DNA of 64,000 nt from SCGC-AG-212-J23 sp035762345 (GCA_035762345.1 DASTPE010000066.1:54321-118320), one strand, 5' to 3'. Positions 28,696 through 37,109 are shown, counted from the first letter of the stretch. Translations and numbers: made by a program. Notes: generated from the sequence alone by a model not told the origin.

Positions 28696-29352
28696 ATGGA
28701 GCTGCTCGCCTGGTTCTGGGATCTCGTGGTGCACCTCGACGTGCATCTCGCGGAGTTCGTCAGCGAGCACGGCGCGTGGGTGTACCTGCTGCTCTTCGTG
28801 ATCGTGTTCTGCGAGACCGGCCTCGTCGTCACGCCGTTCCTGCCGGGCGATTCGCTGCTCTTCGTCACCGGTGCGGTCGCCGCGGCGGGCGGCATGGACA
28901 TCGCCGCGGTGATGGCGACGCTGATCGCCGCCGCGCTTTGCGGCGACAACGTCAACTATTGGATCGGCCGCTGGCTCGGGCCGCGCGTCTTCCACTTTGA
29001 GCGCTCGCGCTGGTTCAACCCGGCGCACCTGCAGCGCGCCCACGCCTTCTACGAACGCCACGGCGGCAAGACGATCATCCTCGCGCGCTTCGTGCCGATC
29101 GTGCGCACCTACGTCCCGTTCGTCGCCGGCGTCGGCACCATGCCGTACCTGCGCTACCTCGCCTTTTGCATCCTCGGAGCGGTGGCCTGGGTCGTGTCGC
29201 TGTGCCTCGCCGGCTACTGGTTCGGCAACCAGCCGATCGTTAAGAACAACCTGACGGTCGTCATCTTCCTGATCGTGGCGATTTCGGTGTCGCCGGGCTT
29301 TCTTGCCTGGCTGCGCTCGCGTCGCGAGGCGCGGGTTTCTCCGCCCACTTGA
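28696..29352 (+). CDS. DedA-family inner-membrane protein
   Basis: A 218-residue membrane protein with a DedA (VTT/SNARE-associated) domain: the re-entrant ETGLVVTPFLPGDSLLFVTG segment, GDNVNYWIGRWLGPRVF, FYERHGGKTIILARFVPIVR with the conserved Arg residues, and GAVAWVVSL. DedA proteins act as lipid (undecaprenyl phosphate or phospholipid) flippases or help keep the proton motive force. The ATG at 28696 puts the first hydrophobic stretch at the N-terminus. Its end overlaps the start of the relic gene by 4 bp. Confidence 0.92.
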   Translation: MELLAWFWDLVVHLDVHLAEFVSEHGAWVYLLLFVIVFCETGLVVTPFLPGDSLLFVTGAVAAAGGMDIAAVMATLIAAALCGDNVNYWIGRWLGPRVFHFERSRWFNPAHLQRAHAFYERHGGKTIILARFVPIVRTYVPFVAGVGTMPYLRYLAFCILGAVAWVVSLCLAGYWFGNQPIVKNNLTVVIFLIVAISVSPGFLAWLRSRREARVSPPT

Positions 29353-29825
29353 AGACCGCGCGCAGGAATTTCGTGGTTGCCGCGAGCGTCGGCATGCTGT
29401 CGGCGCCGCTCGCAGTTCGCCCGCAACAGCAAACGCTCATACGTATAGGACTGCTGCGAACCACGTCGCGGATATCGGTGATCCGAGCGCGGAGGGCCTA
29501 CGCCTTGGGCTTCGCGAGCTTGGCTACGCCGAGGGAAGTCGGGGTCAGCAAAGCCGATCTTGCGGCTGCCGTTGCGACGGCCCGTGAGCGGGCCGATGCG
29601 CTGCTTCCTCTCGGCGCCCCGTTCTTTACGGCGCACCGGGTGCTGATCGCGACTCTTGCCACGAGGCACCGGCTTCTCGGCGTGTATTACTGGAAGGAAT
29701 TTGTTGAAGCCGGGTGCGGGCAGATTCCGTCATACAGTAGAAAAGGGCGTCAGAACCCGGCGTCCGCCACAGCCTATCTCCGTCGTCGAAAAATGCCCTT
29801 TGCTTCGGACAGCGCATTGAAATGA
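29349..29825 (+). pseudogene. Decayed ABC-type substrate-binding protein gene (PF04392-like)
   Basis: The frame opens with a signal-peptide-like NFVVAASVGMLSAPLAV and QQQTLIRIGLLRTTS, the standard start of the large betaproteobacterial ABC_sub_bind family. The continuation EGLRLGLRELGYAEG occurs in another frame at 29492-29536, showing a frameshift. The C-terminal half resumes in the first frame with ARERADALLPLGAPFFTAHR and RHRLLGVYYWKEFVEAG (about 29577-29715). An intact family member has over 300 residues; most of the middle and the last third are missing. So this is a relic with a frameshift and internal deletion, and not a functional 158-residue gene. Confidence 0.72.
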
Positions 29826-29877
29826 TGACGAAAGATGACGGCGCCTGAACACGTCTGATCTTTAGGAAGGATTATTT

Positions 29878-30687
29878 GTGGCTAGTCTGGAAACACACTA
29901 CTCCGCTCGCGACATCGAGGCGCGAATCCTGGCGGCCATCCGCGCAGCGGGTTTGAATCCCGAAGAACGCTTGTCGCCCGAGGAGCTGGGAGCGCTTGAT
30001 CATTTCCACACGGGCGGGCTCACCGCTTCGCGCGAGTTGCTGGAGTTGGCGCGTGTTCGGGCCGAAGATCGCGTTCTCGATATTGGAGCCGGGCTGGCCG
30101 GCCCCGCCCGCATGCTCGCTTCTGTGCTCGGCTGCCGCGTCGACTGCCTTGAAATGTCGTCTGATTTCTGCGCCGGTGCGGCACTGCTGAATCGGCTGAC
30201 CGGCCTTGACGACCGAATCGAAGTGCACAGGGGCAATGCTCTCGACCTGCCCTTTCCCGAGGATTCGTTCGATGTCGTCTGGATGCAGAATGTCGGCATG
30301 AACATCGCGGACAAGCGGAAGCTCTACGCGGAGATCTACCGGGTTCTCAAGCCGGGCGGCCGGTACGCCTTCCAGGAGATGGCCGCAGGAAGAGTGGCGA
30401 CGTCCCACTTTCCCCTTCCGTGGGCTACCGACCCCGCCGACAACTTCCTTGTGTCTGCCGAAGAGATGCGATCGGCTCTCGGCGAGAGCGGATTCACCGC
30501 TGAACTCTTCGAGGACACCAGCGACCTCCATTTGAGCCGGACTACCGCAAATGCCACGCCTGCGGCACCGGGACAGTTGGGCTTGGCGGTTTACGTCGAT
30601 AATCTCGCACAAAAGGCCGGCAATGCGCGGCGCAGTCTTCAGGAGGGCCAGGTCCGGCTTGTCAGAGGTGTCTTCCGAGTGAAATGA
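29878..30687 (+). CDS. Class I SAM-dependent methyltransferase (sarcosine/dimethylglycine methyltransferase-like)
   Basis: A 269-residue methyltransferase. The SAM-binding motif VLDIGAGLAGPARMLA follows an N-terminal helical region with HYSARDIEARILAAIRAAGL, and DVVWMQNVGMNI is motif IV. The layout resembles sarcosine/dimethylglycine N-methyltransferases and related small-molecule enzymes; the substrate is not certain. It has none of the extra Cys residues of arsenite methyltransferases. The GTG start has AGGAAGG eight bases upstream. It stands alone, next to a relic gene, so acquisition is possible. Confidence 0.85.
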   Translation: MASLETHYSARDIEARILAAIRAAGLNPEERLSPEELGALDHFHTGGLTASRELLELARVRAEDRVLDIGAGLAGPARMLASVLGCRVDCLEMSSDFCAGAALLNRLTGLDDRIEVHRGNALDLPFPEDSFDVVWMQNVGMNIADKRKLYAEIYRVLKPGGRYAFQEMAAGRVATSHFPLPWATDPADNFLVSAEEMRSALGESGFTAELFEDTSDLHLSRTTANATPAAPGQLGLAVYVDNLAQKAGNARRSLQEGQVRLVRGVFRVK

Positions 30688-30804
30688 AGTAACCGCGCTC
30701 TCGGGTGCGCGCGGCATTCTTGCAGACTGGATCAACCGCAAAAGCCGTGGCCCAGCGAAGGCTGCAGCGTTAGGTCCTCCAGAATGCGACTGCGGGCGAC
30801 CGCG

Positions 30805-32121
30805 TTATCGGGTCACGGACAGTGCCGCCTGGCGGACGAGTGGATGGCGGGCGGTTGGGCCCTGCGGCCGGGGCGGGTGCTTGGCAACATACTCGCGGAT
30901 GCCGTCGAGGATTGCGCGCGCGAGCTTGTCCTGGTAAGCCTCGTCGTTGAGCCGCCGCTCCTCTTCCGGGTTGGAGATGAAAGCTGTCTCGACGAGGATG
31001 GAAGGCACATCGTGCGCGGTGAGCACGGCGAAGCTCGCCTGCTCGACGCTCGGCTTGTGAAGGTCGTTCACAGTGCCGAGACGCCTCAGCACCGAGTTAC
31101 CCAGGCGCAGGCTGTGGTCGATGGTGGCGGTCTGCGATAGATCGACGATGGTGCGCTTGACGTGGTCGTCCTTCTTGGTCAGCGCGACGCCGCCGATCAG
31201 ATCCGACTCATTTTCCTGCTTCGCCAGAATGCGCGCCATTTCCGACGTGGCGCGCCGATCGGAGAGCGCGAACACCGACGAGCCCCGCACGTCCGGCCGC
31301 TTGAAAGCGTCCGCGTGGATCGAGACCAGGAGGTCCGCCTTCACCGCGCGGGCCTTCTCCACGCGTGCGCCGAGCGGCAGAAAGTAGTCGCCGTCGCGCG
31401 TGAGGAGCGCGCGCATGTTCGGGTCCGCATCGACGAGCCTCTTCAGCCGGCGCGCGATGTTGAGGGTGATGTCCTTCTCCCGCGAGCCGCGGCGACCGAT
31501 CGCGCCCGGGTCTTCGCCGCCATGGCCCGCATCGATCGCGATGGTGGCGAGGCGCAGCTCGCTCGGCTTCGTCGCGGATTGCGGGCGCTTTTGCGATTCT
31601 TCGATGAGCACCGCGACGGGATCAACCGCCAGTAGCGGGTGGATATCGAGCACCAGCCGATGGCCATACTCGGCGATCGGCGGCAGGTTGAAGACCTGCG
31701 GCTTGACATCCGTTTTCAGATCCAGGACGAGACGAATTACGCCCGGGCGGTTTCGCGCCACGCGCAGGCTTTTGATGTAGGGGTCGTCCGCGGCGACTTT
31801 GCCATTCAGCTCAGCAAGTGCGGGCGACAGCTCGGCCGTTTCCAGGTCGAGCACGAGGCGCTCAGGATCTTTGAGGTTGAAGACGGTGTGGCGAATCTCT
31901 CCCTTGGATTCGAGCGTGAGCCGCGTATAGTCACGCGCCGGCCAGATGCGCGTAGACACGACCTGCGCTTCGGCGTTTCCTAGGAAAAGCGCAAAGACGA
32001 GAGCCAGGCCTCGCCAGCCGGTGAGCGTGCTTCCAGTTGTGCCCGTCGCGCCTCTCCCTCGAACTCGAGCCGGATGTGCAGGTCCGGCGCGGAAAGCAAG
32101 TCCCCCGCTTTCTCGGGCCAT
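30805..32121 (-). CDS. amiC: N-acetylmuramoyl-L-alanine amidase, AmiC-like
   Basis: A periplasmic amidase that cleaves septal peptidoglycan. An AMIN domain (about 100 residues after the signal) contains VSTRIWPARDYTRLTLES and HTVFNLKDPERLVLD. The Amidase_3 domain has the zinc-site motifs IAIDAGHGGEDPGAIG, LVSIHADAF and the catalytic SILVETAFISNPEEE near the end. The start is uncertain: the hydrophobic signal core (LALVFALFLGNAEA) begins where the overlapping tsaE gene ends, and the nearest in-frame ATG (32121) gives 438 residues with an Arg-rich 37-residue leader. The true start could be a rare codon closer to the signal core. Confidence 0.9.
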   Translation of the reverse strand: MARESGGLAFRAGPAHPARVRGRGATGTTGSTLTGWRGLALVFALFLGNAEAQVVSTRIWPARDYTRLTLESKGEIRHTVFNLKDPERLVLDLETAELSPALAELNGKVAADDPYIKSLRVARNRPGVIRLVLDLKTDVKPQVFNLPPIAEYGHRLVLDIHPLLAVDPVAVLIEESQKRPQSATKPSELRLATIAIDAGHGGEDPGAIGRRGSREKDITLNIARRLKRLVDADPNMRALLTRDGDYFLPLGARVEKARAVKADLLVSIHADAFKRPDVRGSSVFALSDRRATSEMARILAKQENESDLIGGVALTKKDDHVKRTIVDLSQTATIDHSLRLGNSVLRRLGTVNDLHKPSVEQASFAVLTAHDVPSILVETAFISNPEEERRLNDEAYQDKLARAILDGIREYVAKHPPRPQGPTARHPLVRQAALSVTR

Positions 32122-32438
32122 TCGACCACGCATATCGAGCCCGGGTTGAAGTGCTCCCGGAAGCCCGAGTTCAGCCATTCTGATCGATCCTTGAAACGAT
32201 AGAAATCAAAGTGATATAAGTCTAATCTCGAAAAGCTGTAAGGCTCAACCAACGCGTAGGTCGGGCTTTTGGCTCGCCCGGAATATCCCAGCCCCCGCAG
32301 CAGGCCCCGAACGAGCGTAGTCTTGCCCGCCCCAAGGTCTCCAGAGATGAAGAGAACCGTACCCGGCGCCACCCCGGTGGCCAGCGCTTCGCCAAGGCGC
32401 AACGTAGCCGCAGCGTCCGGCAACTTAAGCTCCAGCAT
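31980..32438 (-). CDS. tsaE: tRNA threonylcarbamoyladenosine biosynthesis ATPase TsaE
   Basis: A 152-residue P-loop ATPase needed with TsaB and TsaD for t6A37 tRNA modification. Walker A is FISGDLGAGKTTLVRGLL (residues 30-47); KSPTYALVEPY and HFDFYRF follow, with VVEWPEKAGDLL near the end. The ATG at 32438 gives the standard MLELKLPDAAATLRLGEAL start. It overlaps the downstream amiC frame by about 140 bp if amiC starts at 32121; tsaE-amiC is a common gene pair. Confidence 0.94.
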   Translation of the reverse strand: MLELKLPDAAATLRLGEALATGVAPGTVLFISGDLGAGKTTLVRGLLRGLGYSGRAKSPTYALVEPYSFSRLDLYHFDFYRFKDRSEWLNSGFREHFNPGSICVVEWPEKAGDLLSAPDLHIRLEFEGEARRAQLEARSPAGEAWLSSLRFS

Positions 32439-33456
32439 CAAGCAATGGGGGCGAGAGCTCGGTTTCCAGGCGGTGGGGATCGCGGATACCGACCTGTCTG
32501 CCGCGGAGCCGCGGCTCCTCGAATGGCTCGGGCGGGGCTGGCATGGCGAGATGGAGTATATGGCGCGCCATGGCACCCTCCGCGCCCGTCCGGCGGAGCT
32601 CAAGCCGGGAACGCTCCGCGTCATCTCGTGCCGCATGAATTACCTGAACGATGTTGCCCAGGGAATTTCCGTTGAAGGAGAGAAGGCAAACATAGCGCGC
32701 TACGCAAGGGGCCGGGACTATCACAAGGTGCTGCGCGACCGGCTGCAAAAGCTCTGCGACCGCATTGCCGCCGAGATCGGCGATTTCGGCTACCGGGTGT
32801 TCGCAGACTCGGCCCCAGTGATGGAAGTCGAGCTCGGGGCGCGCGCGGGGATCGGCTGGCGTGGCAAGCACACCCTGCTCCTGACCCGCGACGCCGGCTC
32901 CTGGTTCTTTCTGGGAGAGATCTACTGTGATATTCCGTTGCCGGTGGACGATCCCGAAAAAAACTACTGTGGAACCTGCGAGCGCTGCATCGAGGTCTGC
33001 CCAACGCAGGCGATACGCGGCCCCTACCAGCTTGACGCGCGGCGCTGCATCTCGTATCTCACCATCGAGCACAAGAGCGCGATTCCGGAGGAGCTGCGGC
33101 CGCTTATCGGCAACCGCGTTTACGGCTGCGACGACTGCCAGCTCGTCTGCCCGTGGAACCGCTTCGCGAACCTGAGTGCGGAAAAAGACTTTCAGCCCCG
33201 GAACGGGCTCGACCACGCCACGCTGGTCGAGCTTTTCGGCTGGACTGAGGCCGAGTTCGACGAGCGGCTACGCGGCTCGCCGATCCGGCGCGTCGGCTAC
33301 GAGCGGTGGCTCCGCAACCTCGCGGTGGGATTGGGCAACGCACCAAGCTCTCCCCAGATCATCAATGCCCTGTCCGTCAGGAAAGACCATCCCTCCGCGC
33401 TAGTCAGGGAGCACGTACGCTGGGCACTCTCTCGCCATGCAGGCCTGGCAGCCTGA
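32377..33456 (+). CDS. queG: Epoxyqueuosine reductase
   Basis: A B12- and Fe-S-dependent enzyme that reduces epoxyqueuosine to queuosine in tRNA, about 359 residues from the GTG at 32377. Two 4Fe-4S clusters are shown by CGTCERCIEVCPTQAI and CDDCQLVCPWNRF; the N-terminal part has GFQAVGIADTDL and MEYMARHGTLRARP, and a HEAT-like C-terminus follows. The start is uncertain: similarity begins near 32430, the next in-frame start is this GTG, and it overlaps the divergent tsaE by 62 bp. An ATC codon at 32437 is opposite the tsaE ATG. The 3' end overlaps the next gene by 20 bp. Confidence 0.92.
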   Translation: MASASPRRNVAAASGNLSSSIKQWGRELGFQAVGIADTDLSAAEPRLLEWLGRGWHGEMEYMARHGTLRARPAELKPGTLRVISCRMNYLNDVAQGISVEGEKANIARYARGRDYHKVLRDRLQKLCDRIAAEIGDFGYRVFADSAPVMEVELGARAGIGWRGKHTLLLTRDAGSWFFLGEIYCDIPLPVDDPEKNYCGTCERCIEVCPTQAIRGPYQLDARRCISYLTIEHKSAIPEELRPLIGNRVYGCDDCQLVCPWNRFANLSAEKDFQPRNGLDHATLVELFGWTEAEFDERLRGSPIRRVGYERWLRNLAVGLGNAPSSPQIINALSVRKDHPSALVREHVRWALSRHAGLAA

Positions 33457-34333
33457 TCGCTTGCTTCCCGGGTTCGAGGCGCTCGAGCTCGAGTTTCCGG
33501 ACGACTACGACGGTCGCGTGCTTGCCACGCTGGCGCGCCTGCCGGCGCTGGCCGCGCCGCGCGGCGCGGCGCTCTGGGTGCATGGCTTCGCCGAGTACTT
33601 TTTCCAGCGCCACGTCGCCGAGCGCTTCGCCATGGAAGGCTATGCCTTCTACGCGCTCGACCTGCGCAAGCACGGCCGCTCCCTTCGGCCGCACCAGCAT
33701 CCAAACTTCTGCAAGAGCGTTGCCGAGTACTACCCGGATATCACGCGCGCGATGGACGTGATCGGCGAGCCGGTCCTCCTTGCCGGGCACTCGACCGGCG
33801 GCCTCATCAGCGCGCTCTATGCTCACGAAGGCCCGCATCGCGCGCGCGTTCGGGCACTATGGCTGAACAGCCCGTTCTTCGATTGGAGGCTGCCGGAGTG
33901 GAAGAAAACCCAGCTTCACATGGCCGCCGCACTTGGCCGCTTCTTCCCCTTTCTTAACGATCCGAAGGCGCTGCTACCCGACTACGCGCGAGGACTCCTC
34001 GACGAAGGCTGGGAGTTCGATAGGACGCTCAAGCCGATCGAGGGATTTCCGGTGTATTACGGCTGGCTCGGCGCGATCACCGATGCTCACCAGAAAGTGC
34101 ACCGCGGCCTCGACGTGCGCTGTCCAGTGCTCGCCATGCATTCGGACGAGACGGACTTCGTGCTCGACTGGCGGCATATCGCTCGCTGGTCGCGCACGCT
34201 GGGCCGCGAGGTCTCGGTGCTCGCCTTCCCTGGCGCTCAGCACGACGTGACCCTGTCGCGCCCGCACATCCGGGAGGAAATCTTCAGGCAGCTTTTCGCC
34301 TGGGCGGAACGAGCCGTAATGTCGCCAGCGTAA
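33437..34333 (+). CDS. Alpha/beta hydrolase, serine aminopeptidase S33/monoglyceride lipase-like
   Basis: A 298-residue alpha/beta hydrolase. The oxyanion segment ALWVHGFAEYF is followed by the nucleophile elbow AGHSTGG, MHSDETDFV places the acid residue, and PGAQHDVTLS near the end supplies the His. The YALDLRKHGRS motif is typical of the Hydrolase_4 (lysophospholipase/monoacylglycerol lipase) family. No signal peptide, so cytosolic. The start lies inside the queG end in another frame. The substrate is probably a lipid or ester but is not defined. Confidence 0.87.
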   Translation: MQAWQPDRLLPGFEALELEFPDDYDGRVLATLARLPALAAPRGAALWVHGFAEYFFQRHVAERFAMEGYAFYALDLRKHGRSLRPHQHPNFCKSVAEYYPDITRAMDVIGEPVLLAGHSTGGLISALYAHEGPHRARVRALWLNSPFFDWRLPEWKKTQLHMAAALGRFFPFLNDPKALLPDYARGLLDEGWEFDRTLKPIEGFPVYYGWLGAITDAHQKVHRGLDVRCPVLAMHSDETDFVLDWRHIARWSRTLGREVSVLAFPGAQHDVTLSRPHIREEIFRQLFAWAERAVMSPA

Positions 34334-34649
34334 CGGCCGCCCAGGCAACGTAGGCGAGCGTGAACACCCATTCCGGGGCCTCGTAGTAGAGAAAATAGCG
34401 CACCCAGCGGCCGACGAAGGACTCGGCCCGAGCGCCACTGCGGAGCATGTCTTCCCAAACAGTGAGAGGACACATAACGCCGAGCAGCGCCTCGGCGGCG
34501 ACGAAGCCGATCGCGCCGAGGTGCAGGTAGCGAAACCACGGATTGCGTACCCAGTGCCAGCCGAGCGCGGCGCCCGCCCACACGAGCAACAGGCCGCCGA
34601 CAATGAAGACGACGATCAGAAAGTGGACGACGAGGATGGCGTCCGCCAT
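34284..34649 (-). CDS. DUF2784-family four-helix membrane protein
   Basis: A 121-residue inner-membrane protein with hydrophobic segments at about residues 5-28, 43-62, 85-88 and 94-111. The pattern HFLIVVFIVGGLLL, RNPWFRYLHLG and the CPLTVWEDMLR motif match DUF2784 proteins, whose function is unknown. The ATG at 34649 removes an implausible upstream stretch. The 3' end overlaps the convergent hydrolase gene by 50 bp, and the start is 12 bp from the divergent gene at 34662. Confidence 0.82.
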   Translation of the reverse strand: MADAILVVHFLIVVFIVGGLLLVWAGAALGWHWVRNPWFRYLHLGAIGFVAAEALLGVMCPLTVWEDMLRSGARAESFVGRWVRYFLYYEAPEWVFTLAYVAWAAVTLATLRLVPPRRKAA

Positions 34650-34661
34650 TATCCGCAGAGG

Positions 34662-35213
34662 ATGACACAGCCCAGATTTCCAAGACTGACCTTGGAGGCG
34701 ATGAACGCAATGCAGCGCGAAGTCGCGGCCGAGATCGCCGCCGGCCCGCGCGGCGAGGTGCGCGGGCCGTTCATCGCGCTGATCCACAACCCGGAGCTCG
34801 CGCGCCGGCTGCAGAAGCTCGGCGAGCATCTGCGCTGGCAGGGTAAGCTACCGCCGAAGCTGAAGGAGCTTGCCATTCTTGTCACCGCGAGACGCTGGAC
34901 CTGCCAACACGAGTGGGTCATGCACTCCAAGCTCGCGCTCGAAGGCGGCCTGGCACAGGAAACGGTGGATGCGATCGCGGCTAACCGCGAGCCGCAGAAC
35001 CTTTCGGACGAAGAAGAAGCCGTTTACGTCTTTTGCCGCGAAGTGCACGCTACCGGAAGAGCGGGCGACGAGTCGTTCAAGCAAATACAAAGCCGCTTCG
35101 GGCTCGACGGGGTGCTCGAGTTGATCGCGCTGAACGGCTACTACACGCTAATGGCGATGGTGCTGAACACTGCTGGGCTGCCTTTGCCCGGAGACGCAAA
35201 GCCACCTCTTTAG
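34662..35213 (+). CDS. Carboxymuconolactone decarboxylase-family protein
   Basis: A 183-residue AhpD-like protein. The family core is ELAILVTARRWTCQHEWVMHSKLALEGG, where the usual CxxC pair is replaced by a single Cys followed by EW..H, the pattern of gamma-carboxymuconolactone decarboxylase relatives rather than peroxidase partners. The function may be a decarboxylase or a redox chaperone. The ATG at 34662 has AGAGG just upstream. The stop overlaps the convergent sulfurtransferase gene by 4 bp. Confidence 0.85.
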   Translation: MTQPRFPRLTLEAMNAMQREVAAEIAAGPRGEVRGPFIALIHNPELARRLQKLGEHLRWQGKLPPKLKELAILVTARRWTCQHEWVMHSKLALEGGLAQETVDAIAANREPQNLSDEEEAVYVFCREVHATGRAGDESFKQIQSRFGLDGVLELIALNGYYTLMAMVLNTAGLPLPGDAKPPL

Positions 35214-36043
35214 CCGCGCTCCTGCGCCCGCTTGGGATCCGCAATCCACTCGCTCCACGAGCCAGGGTAAAGCTTGCCGCCCTTCAGCCCGGCGAGCTCC
35301 ATTGCGAGCAGGTTGTGGCACGCGGCCACGCCCGAGCCGCAGTAATGGATGACTTCGCCCGGTGAGCGCCCTTGCAGGACCGACTCGAATTCGTTCTTCA
35401 GTTCGTCCGGAGATTTGAATGTTCCTTGGGCTGAAACATTGTCCATGTTGAAACGGTTCCAGGCGCCCTTGATGCGCCCCGCAACCGGGTCGATGGGCTC
35501 CTGCTCGCCGCGGTAGCGCACCGGAGCCCGAGCATCGAGCAAGAATGATTTGCCCAGGTTCCTTTCGACCCAGTGGACGTCCACAACCGCATCGGTGCGG
35601 GGCGTCATCGGGTAGTTGAAAGGGGTGAAGTGCGGCACGTCGAACGTCACGGGGCGAGCTTCCTTGGTCCACTTCGCAAAACCGCCGTCTAGGACGGAGA
35701 CGTTCTCGTGCCCGACCCAGCGCAGCATCCACCAAAGGCGCGCCGCCATCGCGCCCGGACCGCCGTCATAGCAGACGGCCTGGTCTTGGGGCGTCAATCC
35801 GGTTTTCTCCAGCCACTTCTCGAAATCCTGCGGATCGGGAAGGGGATGCCGGCCGTTCGCGCCCGTCTTGCGACCGGAGAGGTCGCGGTCGAGGTGTGCG
35901 AAAAGCGCCCCAGGAATATGGCCTTCGCGGTACTGCTGCTCGCCAAGCTTGGGATTGGCGAGGTCGTGACGGCAGTCGAAGACGCGCCACTTGGTGAGGT
36001 TGGCGGCTAGCTCACCGGTCGAGACGAGCGTGGAGCCACTCAT
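35210..36043 (-). CDS. Sulfurtransferase, 3-mercaptopyruvate/thiosulfate type (two rhodanese domains)
   Basis: A 277-residue protein of two tandem rhodanese domains. The N-terminal one is inactive; the C-terminal one carries the active-site Cys235 in HYCGSGVAAC. Other hallmarks are the YREGHIPGALFAHLDRDLSG motif, VCYDGGPGAMAARLWWML and IKGAWNRFNMDN. The CGSGV loop favours mercaptopyruvate as sulfur donor over thiosulfate. Its start lies 32 bp inside the end of the Rieske oxygenase gene, so the two are probably co-translated. Confidence 0.92.
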   Translation of the reverse strand: MSGSTLVSTGELAANLTKWRVFDCRHDLANPKLGEQQYREGHIPGALFAHLDRDLSGRKTGANGRHPLPDPQDFEKWLEKTGLTPQDQAVCYDGGPGAMAARLWWMLRWVGHENVSVLDGGFAKWTKEARPVTFDVPHFTPFNYPMTPRTDAVVDVHWVERNLGKSFLLDARAPVRYRGEQEPIDPVAGRIKGAWNRFNMDNVSAQGTFKSPDELKNEFESVLQGRSPGEVIHYCGSGVAACHNLLAMELAGLKGGKLYPGSWSEWIADPKRAQERG

Positions 36044-37109
36044 GGAAGTGCACCTCCGGGTCCTCCATCGGCGACTGGTAGGGACCGGCGTCGTCGAGGC
36101 CTTGCTCGTAGAGGGCCCGGCGGCCGCGGTCCAAGCGCATGCAGATCACGTGGTCCTCGATCGCGGTCTCGACGTACGCGGCCTGCTGTGCTTCGATGAA
36201 CTCGCGCTCGAAGAGCGTGATCTCTTCGGGGTAGTAGAACTCGACCACGTTGGTGGTGCGCGTCGGCGAGCGCGGGATGAGATGCGAGATCACCCGTACG
36301 TTCGGGTACCACTCGAGCATCAGGCCGGGGTAATAGGTCATCCACAGCGCGCCGTACTTCGGCTCCCGGCCATCGAGGTACTTCAGGCAGACCTCATGCC
36401 ACCGCTTGTAACCGGGCGTCCCGGGTCGTGCGAGCCCAGCCTTGGCTGGCACGATCTGAACCGAGTATTCGGCCCCGTAATCGGCCGTGAAGTCGTCGCA
36501 GTTCGCAAAATTGCCGAGCCCGGGATGAACGAGATCCACGTGGTAGACCTCCTGGTACGTCTCGATGAAGGTCTTCCAGTTGACGTCGTAGTCGTCGATG
36601 CGCACCGAGTCGAGCACGAAGCCGCTGAAGTCCCAGTCCGCAACTGTGGTGAGCTTCGCGAGATCGACCGCCGGGTCGCGCGGCCCCGCGAAAAGCAGCC
36701 CGTTCCAGCGCTTGAGCGGCGTGGCGGCGAGCTTCGCGCAGGGCTGGTCGGCGAACCGCGGCGCGCCGAGCAACTGGCCTTTCATGTCGTAGGTCCAGCG
36801 ATGCACCGGGCACACGATATTCTCGGCGTGGCCGCGGCCTTGCAGCATGATCGCCTGGCGGTGGCGGCACACGTTCGAGAGCAGTTCTACGCCGCTGGCA
36901 TTGCGAACCAGCACCTTGGCGTGATCCATCCACGCTAGCGAGTGCCAGTCGCCTTCGTTGGGCGCCATCAGTTCATGGCCGACGTAGTTCGCCCCGGCCT
37001 GGAAAAGAAGGCGCTTTTCCGTTTCGAAGATCTGCGGATCGAAGTACCAGGACGCCGGCAATTGACAGCTCGCCGGTGTGAGTTTTGCAGGCTGCGAAAC
37101 ATCCGCCAT
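36012..37109 (-). CDS. Rieske-type aromatic ring-hydroxylating oxygenase, alpha subunit
   Basis: A 365-residue oxygenase. The Rieske 2Fe-2S site is Cys81-x-His83 and Cys100-x-x-His103 (CRHRQ, CPVHRW). The mononuclear iron site is in ETYQEVYHVDLVHPGL with His190 and His195; a later Asp (DHVICMRLDRGRR region) is a third-ligand candidate. Members demethylate or hydroxylate aromatic or quaternary-ammonium compounds, here with no adjacent reductase or beta subunit. The substrate cannot be told. First gene of an operon with the sulfurtransferase. Confidence 0.9.
   Translation of the reverse strand: MADVSQPAKLTPASCQLPASWYFDPQIFETEKRLLFQAGANYVGHELMAPNEGDWHSLAWMDHAKVLVRNASGVELLSNVCRHRQAIMLQGRGHAENIVCPVHRWTYDMKGQLLGAPRFADQPCAKLAATPLKRWNGLLFAGPRDPAVDLAKLTTVADWDFSGFVLDSVRIDDYDVNWKTFIETYQEVYHVDLVHPGLGNFANCDDFTADYGAEYSVQIVPAKAGLARPGTPGYKRWHEVCLKYLDGREPKYGALWMTYYPGLMLEWYPNVRVISHLIPRSPTRTTNVVEFYYPEEITLFEREFIEAQQAAYVETAIEDHVICMRLDRGRRALYEQGLDDAGPYQSPMEDPEVHFHEWLHARLDR

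Noticed and set aside
29303..29587. A 94-codon plus-strand frame overlapping the relic gene
   Set aside because: Only one segment of it (29492-29536) resembles the ABC binding-protein family; the rest is out of frame. It is evidence for the frameshift and not a separate gene.
29878..30687. The methyltransferase as the missing arsM
   Set aside because: It lacks the conserved extra cysteines of arsenite methyltransferases and its N-terminus fits sarcosine/dimethylglycine methyltransferases better.
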